64,000 nt of DNA from Bradyrhizobium sp. URHD0069 (GTDB lineage: Bacteria > Pseudomonadota > Alphaproteobacteria > Rhizobiales > Xanthobacteraceae), in the NCBI RefSeq assembly GCF_000701345.1, contig NZ_KL370777.1:1-64000 (forward strand), read 5' to 3'. Positions within the stretch are counted from its first letter, which is position 1. Every line of letters begins with the position of its first letter. Shown here piece by piece: positions 44,547 through 51,780 of this stretch. Both the position numbers and the translations under genes were made by a program. Under the pieces are notes generated by a model that was given only the letters and a program-made list of their open reading frames with translations, did not search any database and was not told the origin of the DNA.

Positions 44547-45328
44547 TTGCAGCCCCATTGGCCCAAGCGCGGGCGCGTGGTGGGTTATCCAGCGCCTTCA
44601 TCCGTGTTAGCAACCGCGACAACAGATTTTCCCGAGCAAAAAATATCTCAGTTTGGCGGAAATTTCCTCGCTGATACGTGGCAGCATATTTTCGTCGCCG
44701 CGGACGTGTCAGCAACAGCAAGTGTGACGACTTCTTTTGTTGAAGGCGAAGACACTCTCACGAATGTCCCAACAATTAATTCAACTCAACTACTTTATCT
44801 GAGGCTCAATGGCGTAGATATCACGCCAACCACAATCGATATCCCTTACGCTAATGGTGGGAATCCCTATACCACGGTCGCCGTGCCCACAAGGGGCGCC
44901 GTGCTCCCCCTCGTAATGGGCGGCAACGGAGGTGGCTGGAACACTCCATTTACGAACGACCCGCCATTGGGCGGATATGATTTATGCGGCGACAACGGAT
45001 CGCCGAGTCCAAGCTCCATCACGATTTCCAGACAGGCATGGGACATTGCATTGAACGGACTGGAAATAGGATCAGCAAGAATGCCGGCGGCATCAAAATG
45101 GGTGACGTGCAAATATGGGTTGGGCAATGCATCGATCCAACCGTTCACATTGCCAAGTTCATAACCGCAGGCGGCAGGCCGGTCGCGCCATCCGTTGCCG
45201 CAGCGGAATTTGGAACGCAGACCTATTTGTTCAGCGGCAGCGCCGAAGACTTCATCGTGAACCAGGGCACCGGCGGCGACTTCACCAAGACCGGCACAGT
45301 AACCGACTACACGCCGGGGCCGACGTAA
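44547..45328 (+). pseudogene. Phage-structural-type (LamG-like) gene with a frameshift
   Basis: The first part reads FGGNFLADTWQHIFVAADVS and TQLLYLRLNGVDITPT, like laminin-G-type phage surface proteins (W-xHVxxxxD). After about 45090 the frame changes to KMGDVQIWVGQCIDPTVHIA, KFITAGGRPVAPSVAA and a C-terminal FLFSG-like part ending at 45328. A single indel around 45060-45095 would join them. The true start is uncertain. Confidence 0.5.
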
Positions 45329-45329
45329 C

Positions 45330-45383
45330 GCGCGGCAGTGGGACCGCCGGCGAAAGAGTCAAAGCCGGCGGCCCCTGTCGCGC
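45330..45383 (+). repeat. GGGACCGCC stem-loop repeat, copy B
   Basis: GGGACCGCCGGC (45340-45351) and GCCGGCGGCCCC (45364-45375) pair, extended by GCGCG / CGCGC. It starts two bases after a stop codon, and the following 110 bases resemble copy A's flank and end in GGGAGGG before the next ATG. Confidence 0.8.
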
Positions 45384-45490
45384 AAAGTAGGACGCCCAGC
45401 GAGACGCGCAGGCAGTCCACTGAGGCGACTGGAGCCAACGTGCGCACGGTGCCAGAGTTGCGGCGCGTGCGGGGCAAGGGAGGGATTATA

Positions 45491-46126
45491 ATGCAGGCCG
45501 CCGTTGCTCACAACGCAGCCGCGGTGGCATTTCCGGCCAAGCGTGCCCGAAAGTCCACGCCGGCCACGGACGCGCCAGCTGGCCTTCCTGAGCCGCTGGC
45601 ATTCACGATAGTCCACACGCACGATCGGGTCGAAAGAGAGCGGGCGGCGGCCGAGAAGCTGAATCAACTGCTTTTGGATCTCGAGGCGCCGCCTATCGAT
45701 GAACCGGCCCGCGCCAGGTTGCAGAGACTACTGGAGAGATCAGGAGCAGGGCACGTCACGCTCTTGATCCGAACCATCACGGAGTCAGAAGGCAATCAGG
45801 GCGCGCTGATCGAGCCAATCATCAGCGCCGTGTCGTCCGTTATGTCTGCTCACCCGAAATGGACTGACAAGGGGCTCGCCTGGATCGAGGCTTTCGATTC
45901 TCTTCGGTTGCTCGAGATCGTCGACACCATGCGCGGGCTAGACCTGTTTAAGGAGACGTCGCTTTCGCACTACTTGTTCATGGCTTTGAACAATAAACTT
46001 CTGAAGACCATGGAGCCGCCGCCACCTCCTCCGAAAGAGCGCAGGGCATATGTCCGAAAGCGAAAGCCGAAGACCGACTACACCGGGGCCGTGACGCGCG
46101 ATGGTGGGACCGCCAGCGAAGCGTGA
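45491..46126 (+). CDS. Hypothetical helical protein (211 aa)
   Basis: MQAAVAHNAAAVAFPAKRAR..., a basic, helical protein with a Pro-rich patch (MEPPPPPPKERR, about 180) and a basic tail. GGGAGGGA lies before the ATG. Stem-loop copy B is upstream and copy C overlaps the stop codon. Phage-island type; family unknown. Confidence 0.65.
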   Translation: MQAAVAHNAAAVAFPAKRARKSTPATDAPAGLPEPLAFTIVHTHDRVERERAAAEKLNQLLLDLEAPPIDEPARARLQRLLERSGAGHVTLLIRTITESEGNQGALIEPIISAVSSVMSAHPKWTDKGLAWIEAFDSLRLLEIVDTMRGLDLFKETSLSHYLFMALNNKLLKTMEPPPPPPKERRAYVRKRKPKTDYTGAVTRDGGTASEA

Positions 46127-46150
46127 AAATAACCGGCGGCCCCTGCCGCG
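46104..46150 (+). repeat. GGGACCGCC stem-loop repeat, copy C
   Basis: GGGACCGCC (46106-46114) and GGCGGCCCC (46135-46143) pair. The stem overlaps the stop codon of the 45491-46126 gene. Confidence 0.75.
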
Positions 46151-46286
46151 CAATTCCAATTGTGGTGGTGATGCGACTCACAACCAACCCTACGCGACGT
46201 TTGAACAAGTCATTTGTAATTGAATCGATCCTTGTCGATCGCTGATCAAAACCAAGTGAGGCTTGGGAATGTCTGGAACTTTTGGC

Positions 46287-46345
46287 GCGCGAGGACGGGG
46301 ACCGCCAGCAAGAGGCGTCGAGAGCCAGCGGCCCCTATTCGCGCG
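46287..46345 (+). repeat. GGGACCGCC stem-loop repeat, copy D
   Basis: GGGACCGCCAGC (46298-46309) and GCCAGCGGCCCC (46324-46335) pair imperfectly; GCGCGC flanks are kept. It follows no gene. Confidence 0.65.
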
Positions 46346-46372
46346 GCAGGGACGCAGATTGATTGAAAAAAA

Positions 46373-46996
46373 TCAGCCTGGGGGTGTGGCAACAAATTCG
46401 AAATTCTTAGCGACACACGAAAGCGCGACGACGTCAGCACGAGCCGGAATTCCATTCAGGTCTACGGTCTTTGGTTTGCCGCTCACAAAGAAGAAGGCGA
46501 GCTTTTCGGTGCGCTTCACGAGCGGTACTCCGGTTTCGGAAAGTAGGAAACATTCAATTTCCAAGTCTCGGATGTCGTACAAGCTTCGATTGTTGATTGA
46601 TACTTGTTGCTTTCCTCGCGGCGCAAATTGCACAGCTCGTGCAACGTATGGCTTAGTTTCTTGTCGATCGTATGTTTGGAACCGCGAGACCATGGATGCT
46701 TCTGGCAAGTACATCCGCTCTCCGATCGGAGATATTGCAATTTCACGGAGAACAAGGCTTTTTCTCTGCTGGTTATCTTCCTCAAGGTTTGGAGTTGGCT
46801 GAACACTCGGAGCCACCGTCGCTTTCTCCTTCGCCGCCGCAGGAGTGGCAACCGGGGGGATTGGAAAGTACAGCGGCGTAATTGCGGCTTGCACCGTCGG
46901 ATCAGCGGGCTCGCTTTTGCTGATCCACAGTAGAGTGCCTGCAAAACTGCCGCAGAAAATGCAGACAGCCAAAACGGCTGTGAAGTTATGTTTCAT
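46373..46996 (-). CDS. Membrane-anchored hypothetical protein (207 aa)
   Basis: One N-terminal span (about 4-24), a Pro-rich linker, and a beta-rich C-terminal half (SLYDIRDLEIECFLLSETGV), of unknown family. Start at 46996. It may face the periplasm. Confidence 0.6.
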   Translation of the reverse strand: MKHNFTAVLAVCIFCGSFAGTLLWISKSEPADPTVQAAITPLYFPIPPVATPAAAKEKATVAPSVQPTPNLEEDNQQRKSLVLREIAISPIGERMYLPEASMVSRFQTYDRQETKPYVARAVQFAPRGKQQVSINNRSLYDIRDLEIECFLLSETGVPLVKRTEKLAFFFVSGKPKTVDLNGIPARADVVALSCVAKNFEFVATPPG

Positions 46997-47116
46997 GACC
47001 TGCCGCCCCCAAATTGGGCAAATCATCCAGCAACTTGAGCGAGCGCGCAAGTCCAGGCGCGCGAAAGCCCCGTGAGGGCTCACTGGTGAGGTGCCGCGGC
47101 CGCTGGCGTTCTCCCA

Positions 47117-47452
47117 TCAGCCTCGTGGCCAAATCTCGCAAGAGATGCCGTCATTATCCGCATCGTGCTTAGACCAATAGCCCGGTCGACCTGGATATGA
47201 CGGTGCAACGCCTACCGCGCGGGCGGCGGAGCAATTCGGAAAGGCTGCGACATGCTTAAGAACCTGCAGCGGATGCCATGGGATAAAGCTCAGAAGCGTC
47301 CAACACAGCGCCGCACCGATTAACGCCGATGGTATCGCCACTTTGGCATGTTGAGTAACGGCCCGGGCCATGCGCGATTTCATGCGCCTAAGGCGAGACC
47401 ACAAGCTGCTTGAGCTTGGCGGATCCGGATATTTCGGCTTCCACGCCGCCAT
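47117..47452 (-). CDS. Excalibur calcium-binding domain protein (111 aa)
   Basis: One hydrophobic segment is followed by a C-terminal excalibur domain: FPNCSAARAVGVAPSYPG then KHDADNDGISCE, the DxDxDGxxCE calcium loop of this family. The family is often linked to extracellular nucleases or cell-surface proteins. Start at 47452. Confidence 0.8.
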   Translation of the reverse strand: MAAWKPKYPDPPSSSSLWSRLRRMKSRMARAVTQHAKVAIPSALIGAALCWTLLSFIPWHPLQVLKHVAAFPNCSAARAVGVAPSYPGRPGYWSKHDADNDGISCEIWPRG

Positions 47453-47740
47453 CAAACGACGCCCCCTGCTCCGAAGGATTCCCGCAACCAGGACGCGCGC
47501 GCAAGGGCGAAAGCGCACGAAAGCCGCCCGTGAGGGCTTGGATCATGGATCGACGGTTGGGGAAGGGCGGAGCGTTGGGTTGAATGAACAGAGCCGCCAA
47601 GCGGGATATGATCGCTTGACGGCTCTGCCAGGGCATTCCGGGCGTGGGGCAATGTCCGGCCAGATGCTTTTAGCCCAGCGCTTGCGCCGGGAATGTGAAC
47701 TAGCTCACAACCCCAAACAAAAAGACCGCCCGAATCGGCC
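47453..47740. repeat. Gene-free region with a strong hairpin at 47589-47627
   Basis: CAGAGCCG-C-CAAGCG pairs with CGCTTG-A-CGGCTCTG, a 14-bp stem with one mismatch. An AAGCC / GGGCTT hairpin occurs at about 47517-47537 and a similar one at about 47061-47076. Terminator-like, no gene seen. Confidence 0.55.
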
Positions 47741-47842
47741 CTATCGCGGGAAACTAACGACCAACGAAATGACAGTCATCGCGAGCAGTGCCGCCCAAAA
47801 CCAAAGCCATTGCGAAGACTCGCCTTGCTCCAGTTCGCTCAT
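47741..47842 (-). CDS. Single-span miniprotein (33 aa)
   Basis: MSELEQGESSQWLWFWAALL then AMTVISLVVSFPR: a short acidic head and one membrane span. The ribosome site is weak. Similar tails exist in Bradyrhizobium; support is moderate. Confidence 0.4.
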   Translation of the reverse strand: MSELEQGESSQWLWFWAALLAMTVISLVVSFPR

Positions 47843-47859
47843 TTCCCATTCGCCTTCGG

Positions 47860-48048
47860 CTACGGGCGCCGCTTGACCATCACCTGCTTTAGCGAAACCC
47901 CAAGGTTTGCGGACCTCGCTCGGACGGCGAATACGGAGCGGTTTAGCTCCATTGCGATCTCTCGAGAATTCATCCCGGCGACTGCTAATGACCGCAGCCT
48001 TTCATCGTCTGCTTCTGTCCAAGTGTCAACGCGCCGTCGTTCCATCAT
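47860..48048 (-). CDS. GcrA-like helix-turn-helix miniprotein (62 aa)
   Basis: TWTEADDERLRSLAVAGMNS and REIAMELNRSVFAVRARSAN follow the pattern W-T-x-E-x-D-x-RLRxLAxxGxSxxEIAxxLxRSxxAVRxRAxxL of alphaproteobacterial GcrA-like or SANT-type small regulators. It is encoded just downstream of the ribbon-helix-helix-like gene, overlapping by 4 bases. Confidence 0.75.
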   Translation of the reverse strand: MMERRRVDTWTEADDERLRSLAVAGMNSREIAMELNRSVFAVRARSANLGVSLKQVMVKRRP

Positions 48049-48413
48049 TTCCCCTTCGCCTTCGGCTGATCAACGCGAGCCTCACGAAACTCCGGAGGCC
48101 CCTTGGTGAGCCGACGTCTGCGCTGGGTACGTTCCTCCGGTGGCGCGGAGGGATCGATAATCTTTTCGATCGCCTTTGTGGCGAGCTCCTGAGCGCGCAA
48201 TCTCCGACCGGGCTTACTGACGGGCCTCGTTGTCGTCTTGACCTTGAGGCCGAGCTCGAGCAGGTGACGGATGGCGTCTGACACGTTTGGAATAGGTTTC
48301 TGCTTAGAGCGCCACTTTTCGATGGCATCCAGCATGTCCCGGTCGAAACCAACGACCTTTTTGACGGGGTAGAGCTCCGGACGGGGCAAATTCAAGCTCC
48401 TGCTATAACGCAT
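48045..48413 (-). CDS. Ribbon-helix-helix-like regulator (122 aa)
   Basis: The N-terminal block KKVVGFDRDMLDAIEKWRSK followed by KPIPNVSDAIRHLLELGLK has the beta-strand-helix-helix layout of ribbon-helix-helix repressors. The C-terminal half is basic. Starting at 48413 places the gene directly beside a palindromic promoter, which it probably controls. It overlaps the small helix-turn-helix gene by 4 bases (ATGA). Confidence 0.7.
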   Translation of the reverse strand: MRYSRSLNLPRPELYPVKKVVGFDRDMLDAIEKWRSKQKPIPNVSDAIRHLLELGLKVKTTTRPVSKPGRRLRAQELATKAIEKIIDPSAPPEERTQRRRRLTKGPPEFREARVDQPKAKGK

Positions 48414-48452
48414 ATGCGGTATTGACAACCGCATATAGGGCATATATGTTAT
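48405..48452 (+). promoter_or_regulatory. Sigma-70 type promoter overlapped by a palindromic operator
   Basis: TTGACA (48422-48427), 17 bases, then TATGTT (48445-48450). An inverted pair CATATGCGGT (48411-48420) / ACCGCATATA (48428-48437) and outer ATAAC / GTTAT bracket the -35. It likely drives the plus-strand genes from 48533 and is repressed by the divergent ribbon-helix-helix-like protein. Confidence 0.7.
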
Positions 48453-48532
48453 ACAGGCTTGAAAAGCAAGCGGCCCGCAACGGTGCTGGACACACCGAAA
48501 CGGGCCTAACCCGCAAACATGAGGTTCAGTTC

Positions 48533-48715
48533 ATGTCACGAGCTACCGAATATCCTACCACCGTTCCCCTATATTCGCTCGTTCGCTGCTGGAAGCTTCG
48601 CCGCATTTTCTGGCAGGCCGGCCGCGACCTGGGCGACGAATTCGCCATCCCGGTCATCCCGCAGACCGGACTGATCGGCGGCGCCGCTGTCTCCCCCGAA
48701 CTGGTGGAGGCGTGA
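48533..48715 (+). CDS. Hypothetical small protein (60 aa)
   Basis: MSRATEYPTTVPLYSLVRCW then FAIPVIPQTGLIGGAAVS. GAGG precedes the ATG. It is the first gene after the palindromic promoter and lies 3 bases before the next gene. A GGCCCG / CGGGCC stem lies in its leader (about 48470-48505). No family known. Confidence 0.6.
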   Translation: MSRATEYPTTVPLYSLVRCWKLRRIFWQAGRDLGDEFAIPVIPQTGLIGGAAVSPELVEA

Positions 48716-48718
48716 GCC

Positions 48719-49291
48719 ATGAAAACGACTCACGAATCCCTCACGGGCGATTCTCGGGGCAGGTCCATCCTAACAAGGAGAACCGCCATGAATTTGTTCG
48801 CAACTGCTGCCGCCGGCGTAGCTCTTCCTGCTGCCGCCCTCAGGTCCAGCCCTTCTGCGGCCGCTAAAGCACCAGAACCGATCTTCGCGCTGATCGACGC
48901 GCACAAACAGGCGACGAAAGACCTTGACGCGCATTGCAGGCGTGAGGAGCAGTTGGCGGATATTCCGGCCGCAAAAAGTAAAAGCAGTTCTTTCGGTCGG
49001 GAGTTGGACATAGTTAAAACGGACGATCCGCGGTGGATCGCCTACACCAAGGAATGGGTAGAGCTGTCGCAGAAGACGGACGAGATCGCCGGCGAATTGG
49101 TGTCGGTGGACAATTTGTCCTTGGCTGGGGCCGCCGCGCTGCTTGCCTATGCAATCGAACATGCCGAGGCTGGCTATCTCTGGCCGGATAGCTTGCAAGA
49201 CGCCAGCGACGACGCCGAGAGCGGAGATTTTTTCTACTACCTTCATCGCATTCTATTGGAAGCGCTACAGCGCGCGACCATCCAGGCTTGA
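48719..49291 (+). CDS. Twin-arginine-type exported protein (190 aa)
   Basis: A signal region with ILTRRTAMNLFATAAAGVAL and cleavage near AAAKA is followed by an alpha-helical mature part (HKQATKDLDAHCRREEQL). Bradyrhizobium has many related proteins with RRxxxN in the signal. Function unknown. Co-transcribed with the upstream small gene. Confidence 0.7.
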   Translation: MKTTHESLTGDSRGRSILTRRTAMNLFATAAAGVALPAAALRSSPSAAAKAPEPIFALIDAHKQATKDLDAHCRREEQLADIPAAKSKSSSFGRELDIVKTDDPRWIAYTKEWVELSQKTDEIAGELVSVDNLSLAGAAALLAYAIEHAEAGYLWPDSLQDASDDAESGDFFYYLHRILLEALQRATIQA

Positions 49292-49298
49292 TCGGGCG

Positions 49299-49565
49299 TT
49301 GAGATCAATCCTACGGGCCGCTGTTGGCTCGCCATGTCCCTACTGCGGCGAGCCAATGACGGCGGATAAGAGAAGCCCGACCCGCGACCATATCCGCCCT
49401 CGAAGCAAAGGGTTCACGCTGGCAGACCCGGCGAATCGCGCGATCGTGTGCGAACCCTGCAATAAGGCAAAAGGATCGCGCAGTTTGCTTTCCTTTTTAT
49501 TCCGGTTGAGACGAAGCGGCGATCCCCGAGCGGCGCACGTCGCGCGCTTCGCGGAAAGCCGGTGA
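49299..49565 (+). CDS. HNH endonuclease-like protein (88 aa), TTG start
   Basis: CPYCGEP, then RDHIRPRSKG, then NRAIVCEPCNKAKGSRSL show the CxxC-DHI-N-CxxCN-x2-K order of the HNH fold. A TTG at 49299 begins the shortest intact form; no ATG precedes the first CxxC. It overlaps no other gene. Small HNH proteins of this type are frequent near phage terminases, which are not seen here. Confidence 0.7.
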   Translation: MRSILRAAVGSPCPYCGEPMTADKRSPTRDHIRPRSKGFTLADPANRAIVCEPCNKAKGSRSLLSFLFRLRRSGDPRAAHVARFAESR

Positions 49566-49627
49566 AAGATTCCCCGCCTGTGTGCAGAGTGCGTGCAGGC
49601 GGGATTCGATTCGACTGGGGGAATATC

Positions 49628-49858
49628 GTGAGAGGTATATTTCTAATCATGCTACTGACCGTAGCGACGGTCGCACATGCGGCGGCGCCGACCGTTCGCC
49701 TGCGGTACGGGCTCGATATTCCTGAGGGATGGGCGGATGGTCTCACCTATTCGATCCGCAGCCGTGCCGAATGCCAACGATTGCTCGCACGAATGGCGCG
49801 CGACGCTCCCGCCGCTCAGATGACGAGATGCCTGGTTCAGCTTCCGCCGATGTCCTGA
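49628..49858 (+). CDS. Small secreted protein (76 aa), GTG start
   Basis: A GTG at 49628 after GGGGGAATATC starts a good signal peptide (MRGIFLIMLLTVATVAHA). The mature part is short, with two Cys. The longer frame from 49562 lacks a ribosome site. No family known. Confidence 0.55.
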   Translation: MRGIFLIMLLTVATVAHAAAPTVRLRYGLDIPEGWADGLTYSIRSRAECQRLLARMARDAPAAQMTRCLVQLPPMS

Positions 49859-49963
49859 ACGGCAGGGGCGCGCCTTGGACGCGCATCAGTGGCATTCCCG
49901 GCCGCCCCGTTCACGCCGGCGGGTTTTTGCTGCTAGTCTTGATCCCGGAGAGGCAAGAGTAAG

Positions 49964-50377
49964 ATGAGCGACACACCTAAGACAAAGCCTTGGAGCGAGA
50001 TGACCGACCAGGAAAAGTCGGACGATATAAATCGCTCGCTCGAGCGCCATGAGAAGCACGGCACCGACTTCGGCGCCCGGCCACCAACGCCGCAACAGCT
50101 GGCCCAGCAAACGATCAAGGTCGTGTCCGCAACGCTCAAGGCGCAGCTGCTGGAAGGCGGGGAGGCCATGGCCACCTTGTACGCGCTCACCCAGCGCGGC
50201 CTGTCGGAGAAAGTGGCGTTCGATGTGATGGGCAAGGCGATGTACTGCTGCATGTTCGAGGTCACGCGCGGTGGCGAGGATCGCTGGCCGCAGGTGCTGG
50301 TCGGATTGCGCGAGGGCCGCACCTTGAAGGAAATGTTTCCAGATGGGCTGTACGAAGATAGCGGAACCTCGAACTAG
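49964..50377 (+). CDS. Hypothetical protein (137 aa)
   Basis: MSDTPKTKPWSEMTDQEKSD, helical, with LTQRGLSEKVAFDVMGKAMY. GGAGAGG is about 10 bases before the ATG. No family recognised. A terminator and a half tRNA follow. Confidence 0.6.
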   Translation: MSDTPKTKPWSEMTDQEKSDDINRSLERHEKHGTDFGARPPTPQQLAQQTIKVVSATLKAQLLEGGEAMATLYALTQRGLSEKVAFDVMGKAMYCCMFEVTRGGEDRWPQVLVGLREGRTLKEMFPDGLYEDSGTSN

Positions 50378-50518
50378 AACGGAACGTGAAGGCGCCATGC
50401 TGTTTCCGTGCTGCTCGGAACCATTGGTAGCCCTTGGTAAGAGATTGATTTTGCTAGTATCTGCTTGGAGCGTGTAGCAGCACGGTTTTTTGCCAAAAGA
50501 ACAAAACGAAAATGCAAG

Positions 50519-50545
50519 AAACCCTTTAGTACCAAGGGTTTTTAT
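50519..50545. terminator. Hairpin terminator AAACCCTT / AAGGGTTT
   Basis: An 8-bp perfect stem with a 7-nt loop, then TTATT. It can stop transcription of the 49964 gene and of the tRNA-side transcript. Confidence 0.7.
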
Positions 50546-50595
50546 TGGCGATCCCAGCAGGATTCGAACCTGCAACCCACGGAGTAGAAATCCGT
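50546..50595 (-). pseudogene. 3' half of tRNA-Arg(UCU), probable attachment-site remnant
   Basis: The minus strand reads ACGGA-TTTCTAC-TCCGT (anticodon arm, UCU), a short variable part, GCAGG-TTCGAAT-CCTGC (T arm) and TGGGATCGCCA. There is no D arm and no 5' acceptor strand. This is the copy left when an element integrates into the 3' half of a tRNA gene; the intact gene should lie at the element's other end and is not in the window. Confidence 0.8.
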
Positions 50596-50614
50596 CACTC
50601 CACCCGCAGTTCGC

Positions 50615-50893
50615 CTATTCGCGAGTCCTCTTTCTTGTGGGCTTGCTTAGACGTACGCCCGCGCCTCCTCCGTTTTCATTGATGAACTCGACGCCCGCGC
50701 TTTGCAGGGCCTTTCGAATTTTGTCAGCTGTTTCACTGCGACCGCCGAGGGGACCGTCGTCAGCTTCCAAACGCTTTATCGTAGGAAGGGACACTTCGGC
50801 GGCCACTGCTAACTCTTCTTGCGACCAGCCCAAAAGAGCGCGTGCCGCCTTAACTTGCCGTATTGATACTTTTAGTATTGACGACTTCAGCAT
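50615..50893 (-). CDS. XRE-family repressor-like protein (92 aa)
   Basis: A helix-turn-helix LLGWSQEELAVAAEVSLPTI followed by KRLEADDGPLGG fits the XRE family, here at repressor size. It is divergent from a phage-type recombination operon and its start lies within the GATAC operator region (50865-50929), which suggests it represses both. Confidence 0.85.
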   Translation of the reverse strand: MLKSSILKVSIRQVKAARALLGWSQEELAVAAEVSLPTIKRLEADDGPLGGRSETADKIRKALQSAGVEFINENGGGAGVRLSKPTRKRTRE

Positions 50894-50929
50894 TTTTTGA
50901 TACTTTTGGTATCTAGTTGAAAAGATACC
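50865..50929. promoter_or_regulatory. Repeated GATAC operators between repressor and recombination genes
   Basis: GATACTTTTGGTATC (50899-50913) is a perfect 5-bp inverted repeat with a 5-base centre. A second copy with the same centre, GATACTTTTAGTATTG (50865-50880), lies within the start of the repressor gene, and a half-site GATACC is at 50924-50929. This is typical of phage repressor operators. Confidence 0.7.
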
Positions 50930-50952
50930 TTCCTCTATATGGAGAAGTCGTA

Positions 50953-51780
50953 GTGCCTAAAAGCTCTTTGTCTACACATTTGCATCGCCGTTCGTTTGTC
51001 GGCGGTTCCGACGCCCGGATCATCATGGGAGGTGACGAGGCTATGTTGGTCCGACTTTGGCGCGAGAAGCGCGGCGAGGTCGAGCCGGAAGATCTATCCG
51101 GCAACCTGATCGTCCAGCTGGGGACGGTTACGGAAGACCTCAACCGGCGCTGGTACGAGCGCAACACCGGCCACGCCATCAAGGACGTGCAACGGCGGGT
51201 CCAGCATCCCGTGATCGGCTGGATGGCGGCGACCCTGGACGGTCTCGTGGAGGGCACAGGGGCGGTATTCGAGGCCAAGTTCATGCTGCCCTGGACGTTC
51301 TCGGAAGAGGCCGCTGCCGAAAAACATATGGCGCAGCTGCAGCACAACATGTGGGTTGCAAACTCGAAATCGGCGGTACTGTCAATCATCACCGGCGGCG
51401 GCAAATGGGTGGAGCTCACAATCTGTGCCGATCCGTTGTACCAGCATCTGTTGCTGACCGCGGAGAAGAAGTTCTGGAGCTGCGTGATGGGCGGGGAAAC
51501 TCCTCGCCTGTTCGGGGTCGAGCCTCCCCGGCCCCGGCTGGAGGCGGTCCGTATCGTCGATATGAGCGCCTCCAGTTCATGGGCTGAATTTGCATCCGCC
51601 TATCGAGAAAGCCGGCCGGTGTTTTTGAAGCATGAAGTCGCAAAGGCAGAATTGAAAAAACTGGTGCCGGAGGATGCCAAGGAAGCGATCGGGCATGGGA
51701 TCCGGGCCAAACGCTCGAAATCCGGGGCAGTCAGCTTCGACTTGATGGATCTGGAGGCGAATCATGCACCGATCCAGTGA
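50953..51780 (+). CDS. YqaJ-like viral exonuclease, GTG start
   Basis: 275 aa. YqaJ/lambda-Exo type nucleases resect double-stranded ends before annealing. Seen here: GGSDARIIMGG (17-27), D96 in LDGLV, E107-A-K109 in FEAKF and QLQHNM (Q128/Q130). The GTG at 50953 follows GGAG; the frame is open a little further. The next gene (ERF) overlaps its end by 17 bases, so the two enzymes form a recombination pair. Confidence 0.88.
   Translation: MPKSSLSTHLHRRSFVGGSDARIIMGGDEAMLVRLWREKRGEVEPEDLSGNLIVQLGTVTEDLNRRWYERNTGHAIKDVQRRVQHPVIGWMAATLDGLVEGTGAVFEAKFMLPWTFSEEAAAEKHMAQLQHNMWVANSKSAVLSIITGGGKWVELTICADPLYQHLLLTAEKKFWSCVMGGETPRLFGVEPPRPRLEAVRIVDMSASSSWAEFASAYRESRPVFLKHEVAKAELKKLVPEDAKEAIGHGIRAKRSKSGAVSFDLMDLEANHAPIQ

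Noticed and set aside
50490..50900. 136-aa plus-strand frame reading GDPSRIRTCNPRSRN
   Set aside because: It runs antisense through the half tRNA-Arg; such frames are a well-known artefact of tRNA genes.
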